From NCBI GenBank assembly GCA_902478935.1, contig CABSMV010000122.1, positions 1-5,278 of the forward strand: a DNA stretch of 5,278 nucleotides, written 5' to 3'. The notes beneath the pieces are model-generated. The model ran no database searches, was not told the origin of the DNA, and saw only the letters and a program-made list of their open reading frames with translations. The stretch's first letter is position 1. Each line of letters starts with the position of its first letter. Shown piece after piece: positions 1 through 5,278 of this stretch. Origin of the DNA: an uncultured Collinsella sp. Lineage in GTDB: Bacteria > Actinomycetota > Coriobacteriia > Coriobacteriales > Coriobacteriaceae. Position numbers and translations under genes: made by a program.

Positions 1-38
1 AGGAGTCTCGTGGGCTCGGAGATGTGTATAAGAGACAG
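1..38 (+). other. Nextera (Tn5) sequencing adapter, not genomic
   Basis: Bases 5-38 match the Illumina Nextera read-2 side adapter: the GTCTCGTGGGCTCGG handle (5-19) followed by the 19-bp Tn5 mosaic end AGATGTGTATAAGAGACAG (20-38). The four bases before it (AGGA) sit where the i7 index would end. This is library-preparation sequence left in the assembly, so real genomic sequence starts at 39. Any open frame reading through it, such as one starting at 24, is artificial. Confidence 0.97.
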
Positions 39-526
39 GTCGTGGCCTTGTGGATGGCGGGGTTGGCGGGGTTCACAAACTGGCCGGCGATGATGCTGTT
101 GGGCGTCTCCTTCTGCAGTTCCTCGGCTTTGGCGATGGCGCCCTTCATGCCCTTGGAACCGTCGGTGAGCACGAGCTGCGCGCCATATGCCTGCATAAGC
201 TTGCGGCGTTCGACGGACATAGTCTCGGGCATGGTGATGATCACCTTGTAGCCGCGAGCCGCCGCCACCGAGGCGATGCCGACGCCGGTGTTGCCACTCG
301 TGGGCTCGATGATGGTGTAGTCGCCACCGCGCACGAGCTTGCCGGCCTTCTCGGCCTCGTCGATCATGTTCTTGGCGACGCGGTCTTTAACGGAGCCGGC
401 GGGGTTGAAGTATTCCAGCTTGACGAGCACGCGGGCCTTGAGGTCCTCATCGGCCTCAAAGTGAGTGAGCTCCAGAAGCGGAGTGTGGCCGATAAGCTGA
501 TCGATGGACGTGTAAACATTGCTCAT
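39..526 (-). CDS. cysK: Cysteine synthase (O-acetylserine sulfhydrylase), N-terminal half, truncated by adapter
   Basis: Cytosolic PLP enzyme that makes L-cysteine from O-acetyl-L-serine and sulfide, the last step of cysteine biosynthesis. The reverse strand encodes 162 complete codons starting MSNVYTSIDQLIGHTPLLEL. The PLP Schiff-base lysine is K47 in NPAGSVKDR (42-49), and the substrate-loop motif TSGNTG lies at 76-81. PETMSVERR (100-108) and QFVNPANPAIHKAT (149-162) are also typical of CysK. The family is usually about 305-310 residues, so roughly the last 145, including the glycine-rich phosphate-binding loop, are missing because the insert ends at base 39. The start is supported by GGAGG six bases upstream of the ATG. 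It is divergent from the Rrf2 regulator, with a 253-base control region between them. A CysM-type or cystathionine beta-synthase-like paralogue cannot be fully excluded without the C-terminus, but the motifs fit CysK best. Confidence 0.93.
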
Positions 527-590
527 AGTGAACCTCCAAAGTGTTCAAATGACTGGATACCGTGTGGTTTTACGGTGTGTGCAGCAGTGA

Positions 591-611
591 AACCTATAAA
601 CCTTATGGGTT
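591..611. promoter_or_regulatory. 21-bp imperfect palindrome, candidate Rrf2-type operator of cysK
   Basis: Arms AACCTATAA (591-599) and TTATGGGTT (603-611) are inverted copies matching at 8 of 9 positions around a 3-base ACC spacer. The site is AT-rich in the centre and lies in the cysK 5' leader, just downstream of the candidate cysK promoter. A dimeric repressor bound here could block cysK transcription. The divergent Rrf2 protein is the obvious candidate ligand. The palindrome is seen directly; its function is inferred from position and symmetry. Confidence 0.5.
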
Positions 612-633
612 GTTCGTTTTGCTGTTGGCGAGC

Positions 634-662
634 ATAGTAGACAGTAAAGCCTAGTAACGCAA
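634..662 (-). promoter_or_regulatory. Candidate cysK promoter
   Basis: Read on the reverse strand, TTGCGT (662-657) and TACTAT (639-634) are separated by 17 bases. Matches to the sigma-70 consensus are only 3/6 and 4/6, so this is a weak call supported mainly by ideal spacing and placement. It would give a leader of about 100 bases containing the palindrome at 591-611. Confidence 0.3.
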
Positions 663-715
663 TAGGAAATAGAAGATTATTACGAGTCGATTAACCATCT
701 TGACCGGAACGGGTA

Positions 716-743
716 TTTTCAAAACCAATTTTTCGGCTAGAAT
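716..743 (+). promoter_or_regulatory. Candidate promoter of the Rrf2 regulator gene
   Basis: TTTTCA (716-721, 4/6 to the -35 consensus) and TAGAAT (738-743, 5/6 to the -10 consensus) are 16 bases apart. Transcription would start near 750, giving a short leader of about 30 bases. Short inverted arms TTTCGG (731-736) and CCGAAA (761-766) bracket the -10 and start point and could be part of an autoregulatory site, but six-base arms are weak evidence. Confidence 0.4.
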
Positions 744-779
744 TTCTACGGACTAAATGACCGAAAGGCAGCACTATAC

Positions 780-1208
780 ATGTTGGTTTCTACTAAGGGC
801 AGATATGCCCTGCGCGTTATGGTCGACCTGGCCGAGCACCAGGCGGCCGGTCGCATCCCGCTCAAAGAGATCGCGGCGCGACAGGGGATATCCGAGAAAT
901 ATCTCGAGAACATCTTGGCTACGCTCGTGCGCGCCAACATGCTTTCGGGCATGCGTGGCAAGGGTGGTGGCTACGTGCTCACGCGCCCGCCCGAGCAGTA
1001 CACGGTGGGCGAGATCCTGCGCCTGACCGAGGGTAGTCTGGCGCCGGTCGCCTGCCTGGATGGCGACTGCAAAGGCTGCTCGCGTTCGGATGAGTGCCCC
1101 ACGCTTGACGTGTGGAAGAACCTGGACAAGCTCATCAACGACTACCTCGACGGTGTGACGCTCGATCAACTTGTCGCTCCCAACCATGGCTACGACTACG
1201 TCATCTAA
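780..1208 (+). CDS. Rrf2-family transcriptional regulator with IscR-like cysteine cluster
   Basis: A complete 142-residue winged-helix regulator of the Rrf2 family (IscR, NsrR, CymR, RirA). The N-terminus MLVSTKGRYALRVMVDLA is the family signature and fixes the start at 780. The recognition-helix region is KEIAARQGISEKYLENIL (29-46), and the wing RGKGGGYVLTR lies at 59-69. Four cysteines follow: C92, C97, C100 and C106, in CLDGDCKGCSRSDEC. This resembles the three-cysteine cluster of IscR and differs from CymR of Bacillus, which lacks it, so binding of an Fe-S cluster is plausible. The ribosome site is weak (AAAGG, 764-768, 11 bases from ATG). The gene is divergent from cysK, which suggests control of cysteine supply in response to cysteine or Fe-S status. 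Family assignment is firm; the exact subfamily and ligand are not. Confidence 0.92.
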   Translation: MLVSTKGRYALRVMVDLAEHQAAGRIPLKEIAARQGISEKYLENILATLVRANMLSGMRGKGGGYVLTRPPEQYTVGEILRLTEGSLAPVACLDGDCKGCSRSDECPTLDVWKNLDKLINDYLDGVTLDQLVAPNHGYDYVI

Positions 1209-1220
1209 CCCACACCTGCA

Positions 1221-1242
1221 TTTGGGGACGGGGTGGAAATGG
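1221..1242 (+). repeat. Solo GGGGACGG-type repeat half
   Basis: The stretch TTTGGGGACGGGGTGGAAAT and the two Gs after it, 12 bases downstream of the Rrf2 stop codon, shares TTGGGGACGG and a following GGAAA core with the left arm of the large inverted repeat at 2388-2476. No matching inverted arm is seen nearby, so this looks like a decayed or single-arm member of the same dispersed family. Similarity is by eye over about 20 bases. Confidence 0.45.
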
Positions 1243-1276
1243 TAGATTTTCTCGCCCTTTGAGACTTGGCAAATAA

Positions 1277-1314
1277 GAAGGCCGCCCATTTTTGCGATGG
1301 GCGGCCTTCGTTTT
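1277..1314. terminator. Strong intrinsic terminator, probably bidirectional, between convergent genes
   Basis: GAAGGCCGCCCAT (1277-1289) and ATGGGCGGCCTTC (1297-1309) form a perfect 13-bp GC-rich stem with a seven-base loop. On the plus strand it is followed by GTTTT; on the minus strand it is followed by TTATTT. It lies between the end of the Rrf2 gene (+) and the end of the YvlD-type gene (-), so it can stop transcription from both sides. Confidence 0.85.
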
Positions 1315-1331
1315 GGGCTGTTGAGACGGAC

Positions 1332-1350
1332 ACGGCCGGAATGGCCGTTT
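1332..1350 (+). terminator. Second small hairpin, possible back-up terminator
   Basis: ACGGCC (1332-1337) and GGCCGT (1343-1348) form a 6-bp stem with a GGAAT loop, followed by TTT on the plus strand. It abuts the stop codon of the minus-strand membrane protein gene. It may catch plus-strand read-through past the larger terminator, or may stabilise the 3' end of the minus transcript; the stem is short and the call is modest. Confidence 0.35.
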
Positions 1351-1715
1351 TAGTCCTCGGCGATGCTGTCGAGGATGCTGCGCGTGATGGACACCAGGAT
1401 GCTGCCCATAAAGGCCGATCCAAAGCTGGCGATGGAGATGCCGACGCCCAGCAGGTTGACCGACAGGTAACTCGCGAGCTCAAGCATAAAGCTGTTGACG
1501 ACAAGCTGGAAAATGCCCAGCGTAATGATCGTGAGCGGCAGCGAGATGACCGTGAGGAACGGTTTGACGAACGAATCAACAATGTTCAGGAACAGTCCCA
1601 CAAAGGCAAAGCAGACCCAGGTCTCGGCAAAGCCGAAGGGTTGGATACCGGGGACGAGGAACGTGGCGATCGCGATGGCGATCGAGGTGAAGAGCCAGTT
1701 AAGCATAAAGCGCAT
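1350..1715 (-). CDS. YvlD / phage_holin_4_2 family four-helix membrane protein
   Basis: A complete 121-residue very hydrophobic protein with four predicted membrane segments at about 4-23, 31-47, 53-80 and 90-110. The conserved features of the family are visible: N44 and VKP (50-52) before helix 3, LP (59-60), TLG (65-67) and N74 inside it. Members are often named phage holins from weak profile similarity, but they are widespread chromosomal proteins (Bacillus YvlD) with no proven lysis role, and nothing phage-like lies around this one. The ribosome site AAAGGA ends eight bases before the ATG. It is a single gene convergent with the Rrf2 gene and divergent from yerC. The acidic tail (SIAED) is short and polar. 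Function unknown; an envelope-stress link is known only for relatives. Confidence 0.88.
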   Translation of the reverse strand: MRFMLNWLFTSIAIAIATFLVPGIQPFGFAETWVCFAFVGLFLNIVDSFVKPFLTVISLPLTIITLGIFQLVVNSFMLELASYLSVNLLGVGISIASFGSAFMGSILVSITRSILDSIAED

Positions 1716-1903
1716 GGCGTGAATCCTTTCTTGCGCCGGGATTGCTGGCGTCGCGTGAAGCGGCTTACGGCGGCGACCTGGATGGTTGCGCGGGCGCGCC
1801 GCGGTGTTTGGGCGCCCATTGTCTCAAATAATCGTGGAGCTTACGTGCGCATATGGTTTCTAAACGGCGTTCGTCCTGAAAAACGCGCCGCTGGCAGAGA
1901 GTC
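1716..1903. other. GC-rich intergenic stretch, no gene recognised
   Basis: This stretch upstream of the minus-strand membrane protein gene must contain its leader and promoter, but I found no convincing -35/-10 pair. It contains short self-complementary GC patches (GGCGCGCC near 1795 and GGGCGCCC near 1810). Open frames crossing it on either strand lack recognisable protein features and are read as chance frames. Confidence 0.5.
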
Positions 1904-1934
1904 TTGTCGCTTTAGTTTGGTGGTGTGCTACACT
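1904..1934 (+). promoter_or_regulatory. Candidate promoter of yerC with extended -10
   Basis: TTGTCG (1904-1909, 4/6) and TACACT (1929-1934, 4/6), with TG one base before the -10 (an extended -10), are spaced 19 bases apart. Transcription would start near 1941, leaving a leader of about 100 bases with two small stem-loops: GGCAA/TTGCC (1941-1945 with 1958-1962) and CGGGC/GCCCG (1976-1980 with 1988-1992). Confidence 0.4.
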
Positions 1935-1985
1935 GCTACGGGCAAAAGCTACAGGCGTTGCCCTATTGCATAGAACGGGCGAACG

Positions 1986-2036
1986 ATGCCCGATGTCAGT
2001 ATCAACTTCGATGCCTTTTGGCGGGTTTGGCGGTGA
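1986..2036 (+). CDS. Possible 16-residue leader peptide with two Trp codons
   Basis: An ATG at 1986 opens the frame MPDVSINFDAFWRVWR, ending at TGA 2034-2036. Trp codons are at positions 12 and 15, while the 99-residue protein that follows has none. The frame ends three bases before the yerC ATG and is in the same reading frame. Its start codon lies in the loop of the CGGGC/GCCCG hairpin. There is no good ribosome site before it, and the G-rich sequence encoding the tryptophans may simply be the yerC ribosome-binding region. It could be a Trp-sensing leader, a coupling frame or chance. Confidence 0.25.
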   Translation: MPDVSINFDAFWRVWR

Positions 2037-2039
2037 TCG

Positions 2040-2339
2040 ATGAATATCGAGAACATGTTTGACAAGCCTGATGTCAAGCAGCTGGTCCACGCATTTAGCC
2101 TTTTGGACGACGAGAAGGATATCCAAGCGTTTTTGACCGATATCTGCACGCCGCGCGAGATTTGCGACCTTTCTCAGCGTTTGCAGGTTGCGCGCTATTT
2201 GGACGAGGGCGAGCCTTATGTTGAGGTTCAGGCCCGTACCGGCGCTTCGTCCACCACGGTGAGCCGCGTTTCAAAGGCGCTGAACGGCGAGTACGGTGGC
2301 TACCGCAAGATCCTCATTAAGCTGGAGGATGGCGAGTAG
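2040..2339 (+). CDS. yerC: YerC/YecD-type TrpR-related DNA-binding protein
   Basis: A complete 99-residue protein of the TrpR superfamily, YerC/YecD branch. The core TPREICDLSQRLQVARYLDE (37-56) matches the family's Trp-repressor-like helices. A helix-turn-helix follows at about 58-80, with TGASSTTVSRV (67-77), and the family's GGY signature is at 86-88. Other members are predicted repressors; whether they bind tryptophan is not settled. The start is fixed by an in-frame TGA six bases upstream, and GGCGG four bases or so ahead can serve as the ribosome site. A terminator follows within 25 bases, so it is probably transcribed alone or with its leader. In Bacillus subtilis yerC lies beside the pcrB-pcrA helicase genes; here an AddB-like gene follows, again near helicase-nuclease functions. 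Confidence 0.9.
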   Translation: MNIENMFDKPDVKQLVHAFSLLDDEKDIQAFLTDICTPREICDLSQRLQVARYLDEGEPYVEVQARTGASSTTVSRVSKALNGEYGGYRKILIKLEDGE

Positions 2340-2362
2340 GCCGCGCCAAAAACGAATTGTGC

Positions 2363-2390
2363 AAAACCGCTCATCCGGGGGCGGTTTTTT
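2363..2390 (+). terminator. Intrinsic terminator of yerC
   Basis: AAAACCGC (2363-2370) pairs with GCGGTTTT (2381-2388) around a ten-base loop, and the right arm runs into six Ts (2385-2390). It lies 24 bases after the yerC stop codon. The last three Ts also form the outer edge of the large inverted repeat that follows. Confidence 0.85.
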
Positions 2391-2476
2391 GATCCCTTGG
2401 GGACGGAGGAAAACGGATCACCGGGTTAGACTGACCCTCTCTGTGACCCATTTTCCTCCGTCCCCAAGGGATCAAA
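2388..2476. repeat. Large REP/MITE-like inverted repeat
   Basis: Left arm 2388-2413 and right arm 2451-2476 are perfect inverted copies of 26 bp, with outer sequence TTTGATCCCTTGGGGACGG. They enclose 37 bases containing a small nested stem (GGGT 2423-2426 with ACCC 2434-2437) and two copies of TGACCC. No open frame fits inside. The GGGGACGG core resembles REP-like elements mobilised by IS200-like (RAYT) transposases, and a related solo half occurs at 1221-1242. It starts exactly in the yerC terminator T-run, a common position for such elements. It could also fold as an 89-base RNA hairpin that reinforces termination. Perfect arms suggest recent insertion or selection for structure. Confidence 0.8.
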
Positions 2477-2510
2477 TCTGTTGGCGTGGGGCAAATCTGT
2501 CCGCGTGGGC
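2473..2510 (+). repeat. Tandem duplication of a 19-bp unit upstream of the nuclease gene
   Basis: CAAATCTGTTGGCGTGGGG (2473-2491) is followed directly by CAAATCTGTCCGCGTGGGC (2492-2510), identical at 16 of 19 positions. The first unit overlaps the last four bases of the large inverted repeat. It sits 49-86 bases before the nuclease start codon, where a promoter or regulator site would be. TAGGAT (2514-2519) just after it could be a -10 element, but no matching -35 was found. Confidence 0.55.
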
Positions 2511-2558
2511 GGGTAGGATGGATGCATTGATTATTGCGAACAGTTTGAGCGGAGGACC

Positions 2559-5260
2559 ATGCCTGTTCGAATCTATACCACCAATGCCGGCACGGATTTG
2601 AGCGATGCCGAGTCGGCGCTGCTTGCCGACCTTATTGCCCGTCACGGGCGTGCCGTGTTGCTGGCACCAACGTTTGCCGAGCTCGACCTGTGCCGTCATG
2701 ATGCGGCGGAAGCCGGCGTTTCGCTGGGTATCGACTACAAGACACCTACATCGTGGCTTCGCTCGCTTTGGGAGCTTTTGGGCGACGGGCGCGGTTTCGT
2801 CGACAACCTGCAGCGCCAGATGCTGTTTTCGGACATGGTCACGCGTCGCGACGATGCCGACCTGCAGCCGCTTTCGCGCAGTCAGGGCACGGTGCGCATG
2901 CTCGCGCGCATGGCCCGCGATGTGCTGCCGGGCGTAGCGGGGACGGGTGCCGAGCGCTGCTGCGGCGACGTTTGCCGGCCCGATCCCAAGAGCGACGCCG
3001 AGGCTCGCGTATTCGAGCTGTTGAGTGCCTATGCGAGCGGCTTGGACCGTCGAGACATGGTCGAGCCCTGCGAGGCGGCTGACCTTATGGCCGAGGTGCT
3101 GGCCGACAACCTTCCGGCGTGCGCCCGCGCGGTATGTGTGCGCGGCATCACATCGTTTACGCATGGCCTGCTCGAGCTGCTGTCGGCCGTGGCGAACAAC
3201 GGGGGAGAGGTCGTTGTGCTGCTTGCCTGCGAGCAGGCGGCAATGCGCGAGGAACTTGCTGCCGCCTTTGATGCCCGCGGTGTGCTGTTTGAGGCTGCGC
3301 CGCTGGGGGAGGGTGCCGATGCGCTCCAGACTGCCTCCAAGTCCGCCGCTCAGCCTACCTTTGTAGAGGTTGCCGGCCCTCATGCCCGTGCTCATGCTTA
3401 TGCGGACGCAATTGATGATCTGGTAAAAACGTGCCGGGGTTCCGAGGTCGACGGCGTCGCGACGCCTGCCGACCCTGTGCGCGTGCTCGTTGTTTCTGCC
3501 CGGGCACCCCAGCTGTTCGTTGAGCTCGCCTCTCGTCTGGCGGCTCGTCATATCGCTTCCGAGACAACTGAGTTCACGGCGTTTTCCCAGTCCATCGCGG
3601 GCAGGCAGTTTACGGCGCTCGCCAACCTGATCGAGCGTATGAAGGCCGCTGATGAGGGCACTGCTTCCAAGACCGAGTGGTGGCCCGCTCCAGAGCTTAC
3701 CGACTGGATCTACAGTCCGCTTTCGGGCGCCGACGCCGCGAGCGCCCGCGGCTTCGACAAGAACATGCGCCTGTCGCGCGGCAAGACCACTGCGGGCGTC
3801 AAGAGCCTACTGCAGAGCGTGCAGGGCCAGGTGAGGGGCGCCCGCAAGGCTGCCAGCGAAGATAACTGGTTTAAGAACGTGCCGTGCGTGGTCTCGGACG
3901 TGTTTCAGGCGCTGTGGCGCGACAAACCCGTGACGGCGCTCAAGGCCATGCTCGCCGTTGCAGAGGCGCTGCCCGATCGCGCTCTAGGCGGTCTTGACGG
4001 CCAGGCCCGTCGCCAGGCGGAGACGGCTTTGCTGCGCCATGCCATCGACATCCTTATGAATGATGCTCGCGCGCTCGACGTGTCGCAGGCCGCGACCGTG
4101 CCGGTTCTCGACGGCGTTCGAACCAAGGTGGACAAGCGCAGTACCGCTTACGATTACGAGACCTACGAGGTCGATCGCACGCCACGGGCGCAAGTGCGCT
4201 TCGTGTCGCTTGCCGATGCGTCGGTTTTGCGTCCTGGCGGCTACGATGCCGTGCTGTTTGCCGATGTCGACCTGGACAGCTATCCGCTTTCGCACGAAGA
4301 GGGCCCGCTTGCCACGTTGACGACCGAGCTGCGCCGCGACGGCGTGTCTTTGGAGCCCGCCGCCCTGCTGCGCGTGCGCTTTGGCCGTGCAATGCAGGCG
4401 ACGAGCGGTCCGGTCGCGCTTGCCCGCGTGACACACGATCGCCAGGCGCGAGAGTGCTACCCGGCAGCCGTATGGACCGAGCTGCGGGCACATGCCGAGG
4501 CCGCTGGCGCTGCCAAGCCCACGTGCGTGGGTGAGGGCGATATCGTAAGGGACTTCGATCCCGCGGCAGGCGAAGGCCTCAAGCGCGAGCGCGTGACCTG
4601 TGAAGCCCCTCAGCATCTGAGTGCCGAGGCCGTGCCGTATTTGGTCCTGTGCCGTCGCGATGGCGAGGGTGAGGACGCGCCGCTCGTGCCGCGTCTGACG
4701 TCCGCCTCGCAGATCGAGGCCTATTCCACCTGCCCGCTGTGCTGGTTCGTCTCGTATCGCGTCAAGCCCCAGTCTATCGACGCGGGCTTTGGCAACATGG
4801 AGAAGGGCAACTTTGTCCACGACGTGCTGGAACATCTGCATGCCCGTCTGCCCCAAGAGGGCATGGAGCGCGTGACGCCCGAGAACCTGCCGCGCGCTCA
4901 GGAACTGCTACACGAGGTCTTTGACGAGACCTTGGCCGAGCACGCCGGCAAGCGCGGTACCGAGGGCCCGCTGGTGCCGCTCTCTCCAGTGGAGGAGCGC
5001 CAGGTGGCCGAGATTTTGCCCCAGCTGGAAGGTGTGCTTGCCTACGAGTCCGAGGCGCTTGCCCCCTTTGCCCCGCGCTACCTTGAGTTCGCCTTTAATG
5101 AGCTTAAGGTCGAATATGCCGGTTGGCCGCTCGGCGGTCGCATCGACCGCGTGGATGTGGATGCCGAGAATCGCGCCGTGGTAATCGACTACAAGCATCG
5201 TTCGGGTGTCGAGGAGTTTAAGCTCGCCGACCCCACGGTGCGCGACGAGGAGACGGGCGA
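2559..5260 (+). CDS. addB: AddB/RexB-like PD-(D/E)XK nuclease subunit, truncated at 3' end by adapter
   Basis: 900 complete codons without a stop; related AddB proteins are near 1,100-1,170 residues, so the end is missing. AddB works with AddA as helicase-nuclease that resects double-strand breaks for RecA loading. The N-terminal two thirds look like a degenerate helicase-like region; no Walker A G-x-G-K-T is visible in the first residues, unlike Bacillus AddB and more like RexB. The C-terminal nuclease domain begins at LTSASQIEAYSTCP (713-726). C725 occupies the place of the first 4Fe-4S ligand of AddB, and the other three would lie beyond the window. H754 (GNFVHDVLE), D863 (GRIDRVD) and D877/K879 (VIDYK) match the RecB-type catalytic set. 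The start has GGAGG at 2551-2555, unusually close (3 bases) to ATG; ATG 2584 is a less likely alternative. A partner addA would be expected downstream. Confidence 0.85.
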
Positions 5261-5278
5261 CTGTCTCTTATACACATC
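5261..5278 (-). other. Nextera mosaic end, not genomic
   Basis: CTGTCTCTTATACACATC is the first 18 bases of the reverse-complement Tn5 mosaic end used in Nextera libraries. It is residual adapter at the contig end, mirroring that at 20-38. Genomic sequence stops at 5260, inside the AddB-like gene. Confidence 0.97.

Noticed and set aside
24..251. Plus-strand frame starting in the adapter
   Set aside because: Its start codon lies in the Nextera mosaic end, so the frame cannot exist in the genome.
559..576. ACCGT/ACGGT hairpin in the cysK leader as a riboswitch
   Set aside because: A five-base stem with an eight-base loop is easily found by chance, and no known riboswitch core is recognisable.
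50..637. 195-residue plus-strand open frame
   Set aside because: It is the antisense shadow of cysK, and it runs through the cysK promoter region. The minus-strand protein has clear enzyme motifs.
700..705. TTGACC as the -35 box of the Rrf2 promoter
   Set aside because: No -10-like hexamer lies 16-19 bases downstream; TTTTCA at 716 with TAGAAT at 738 fits better.
1350..1715. Evidence of a prophage from the holin-like protein
   Set aside because: The family is mostly chromosomal despite its holin name, and no lysin, integrase, structural gene or att site lies nearby.
1266..1973. 235-residue plus-strand open frame
   Set aside because: It begins at the terminator, runs antisense to the YvlD-type gene and across the intergenic gap, has a low-complexity charged composition and no recognisable domain.
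2388..2510. CRISPR array
   Set aside because: There are only two inverted arms and one tandem duplication, without regularly spaced direct repeats and unique spacers.
2472..3551. 359-residue minus-strand open frame
   Set aside because: It is antisense to the AddB-like gene, rich in Arg, Gly, Ala and His as expected for a GC-rich shadow frame, and has no family motif.
3984..4856. 290-residue minus-strand open frame
   Set aside because: Another antisense shadow in the nuclease gene; the sense frame carries the conserved nuclease motifs.

Overview
The window is a 5.2 kb assembled bacterial fragment (genomic insert 39-5260). Both ends carry sequence matching Illumina Nextera/Tn5 library adapters (1-38 and 5261-5278), so both outer genes are cut by library sequence rather than by biology. 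The insert has GC-rich genes with AT-richer promoter gaps. The gene set (cysK beside an Rrf2 regulator, a YvlD-type membrane protein, a YerC-type TrpR relative and an AddB-like nuclease), together with GGGGACGG-type dispersed repeats, suggests a gut Coriobacteriia member such as Collinsella. That assignment rests on recollection of gene content and repeat style, not on a search.

Layout. 39-526 (-): 5' half of cysK, cysteine synthase. 527-779: divergent regulatory region with a strong 21-bp imperfect palindrome (591-611) and candidate promoters on both strands. 780-1208 (+): complete Rrf2-family regulator with a four-cysteine cluster. 1209-1349: convergent gap holding a solo repeat half, a strong 13-bp-stem terminator and a second small hairpin. 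1350-1715 (-): complete small four-helix membrane protein of the YvlD / phage_holin_4_2 family. 1716-2039: 324-base gap with a candidate forward promoter and a 16-codon open frame with two Trp codons, ending three bases before the next gene. 2040-2339 (+): complete YerC/YecD-type TrpR-related protein. 2340-2558: terminator, a large REP/MITE-like inverted repeat (26-bp perfect arms) and a 19-bp tandem duplication. 2559-5260 (+): 900 codons of an AddB/RexB-like PD-(D/E)XK nuclease, unfinished at the window end.

Functional reading. The left part looks like a cysteine or Fe-S homeostasis module: a divergent Rrf2 regulator, with cysteines arranged much like the IscR cluster ligands, facing the cysteine synthase gene. 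The right part begins what is probably an AddAB-type recombination/repair locus, preceded by a TrpR-like regulator. The least explained signals are the Trp-containing upstream frame before yerC, the palindrome in the cysK leader, and the repeat cluster between yerC and the nuclease gene. No CRISPR, tRNA, rRNA or intact mobile element was seen, and no clear new multi-gene system is present.
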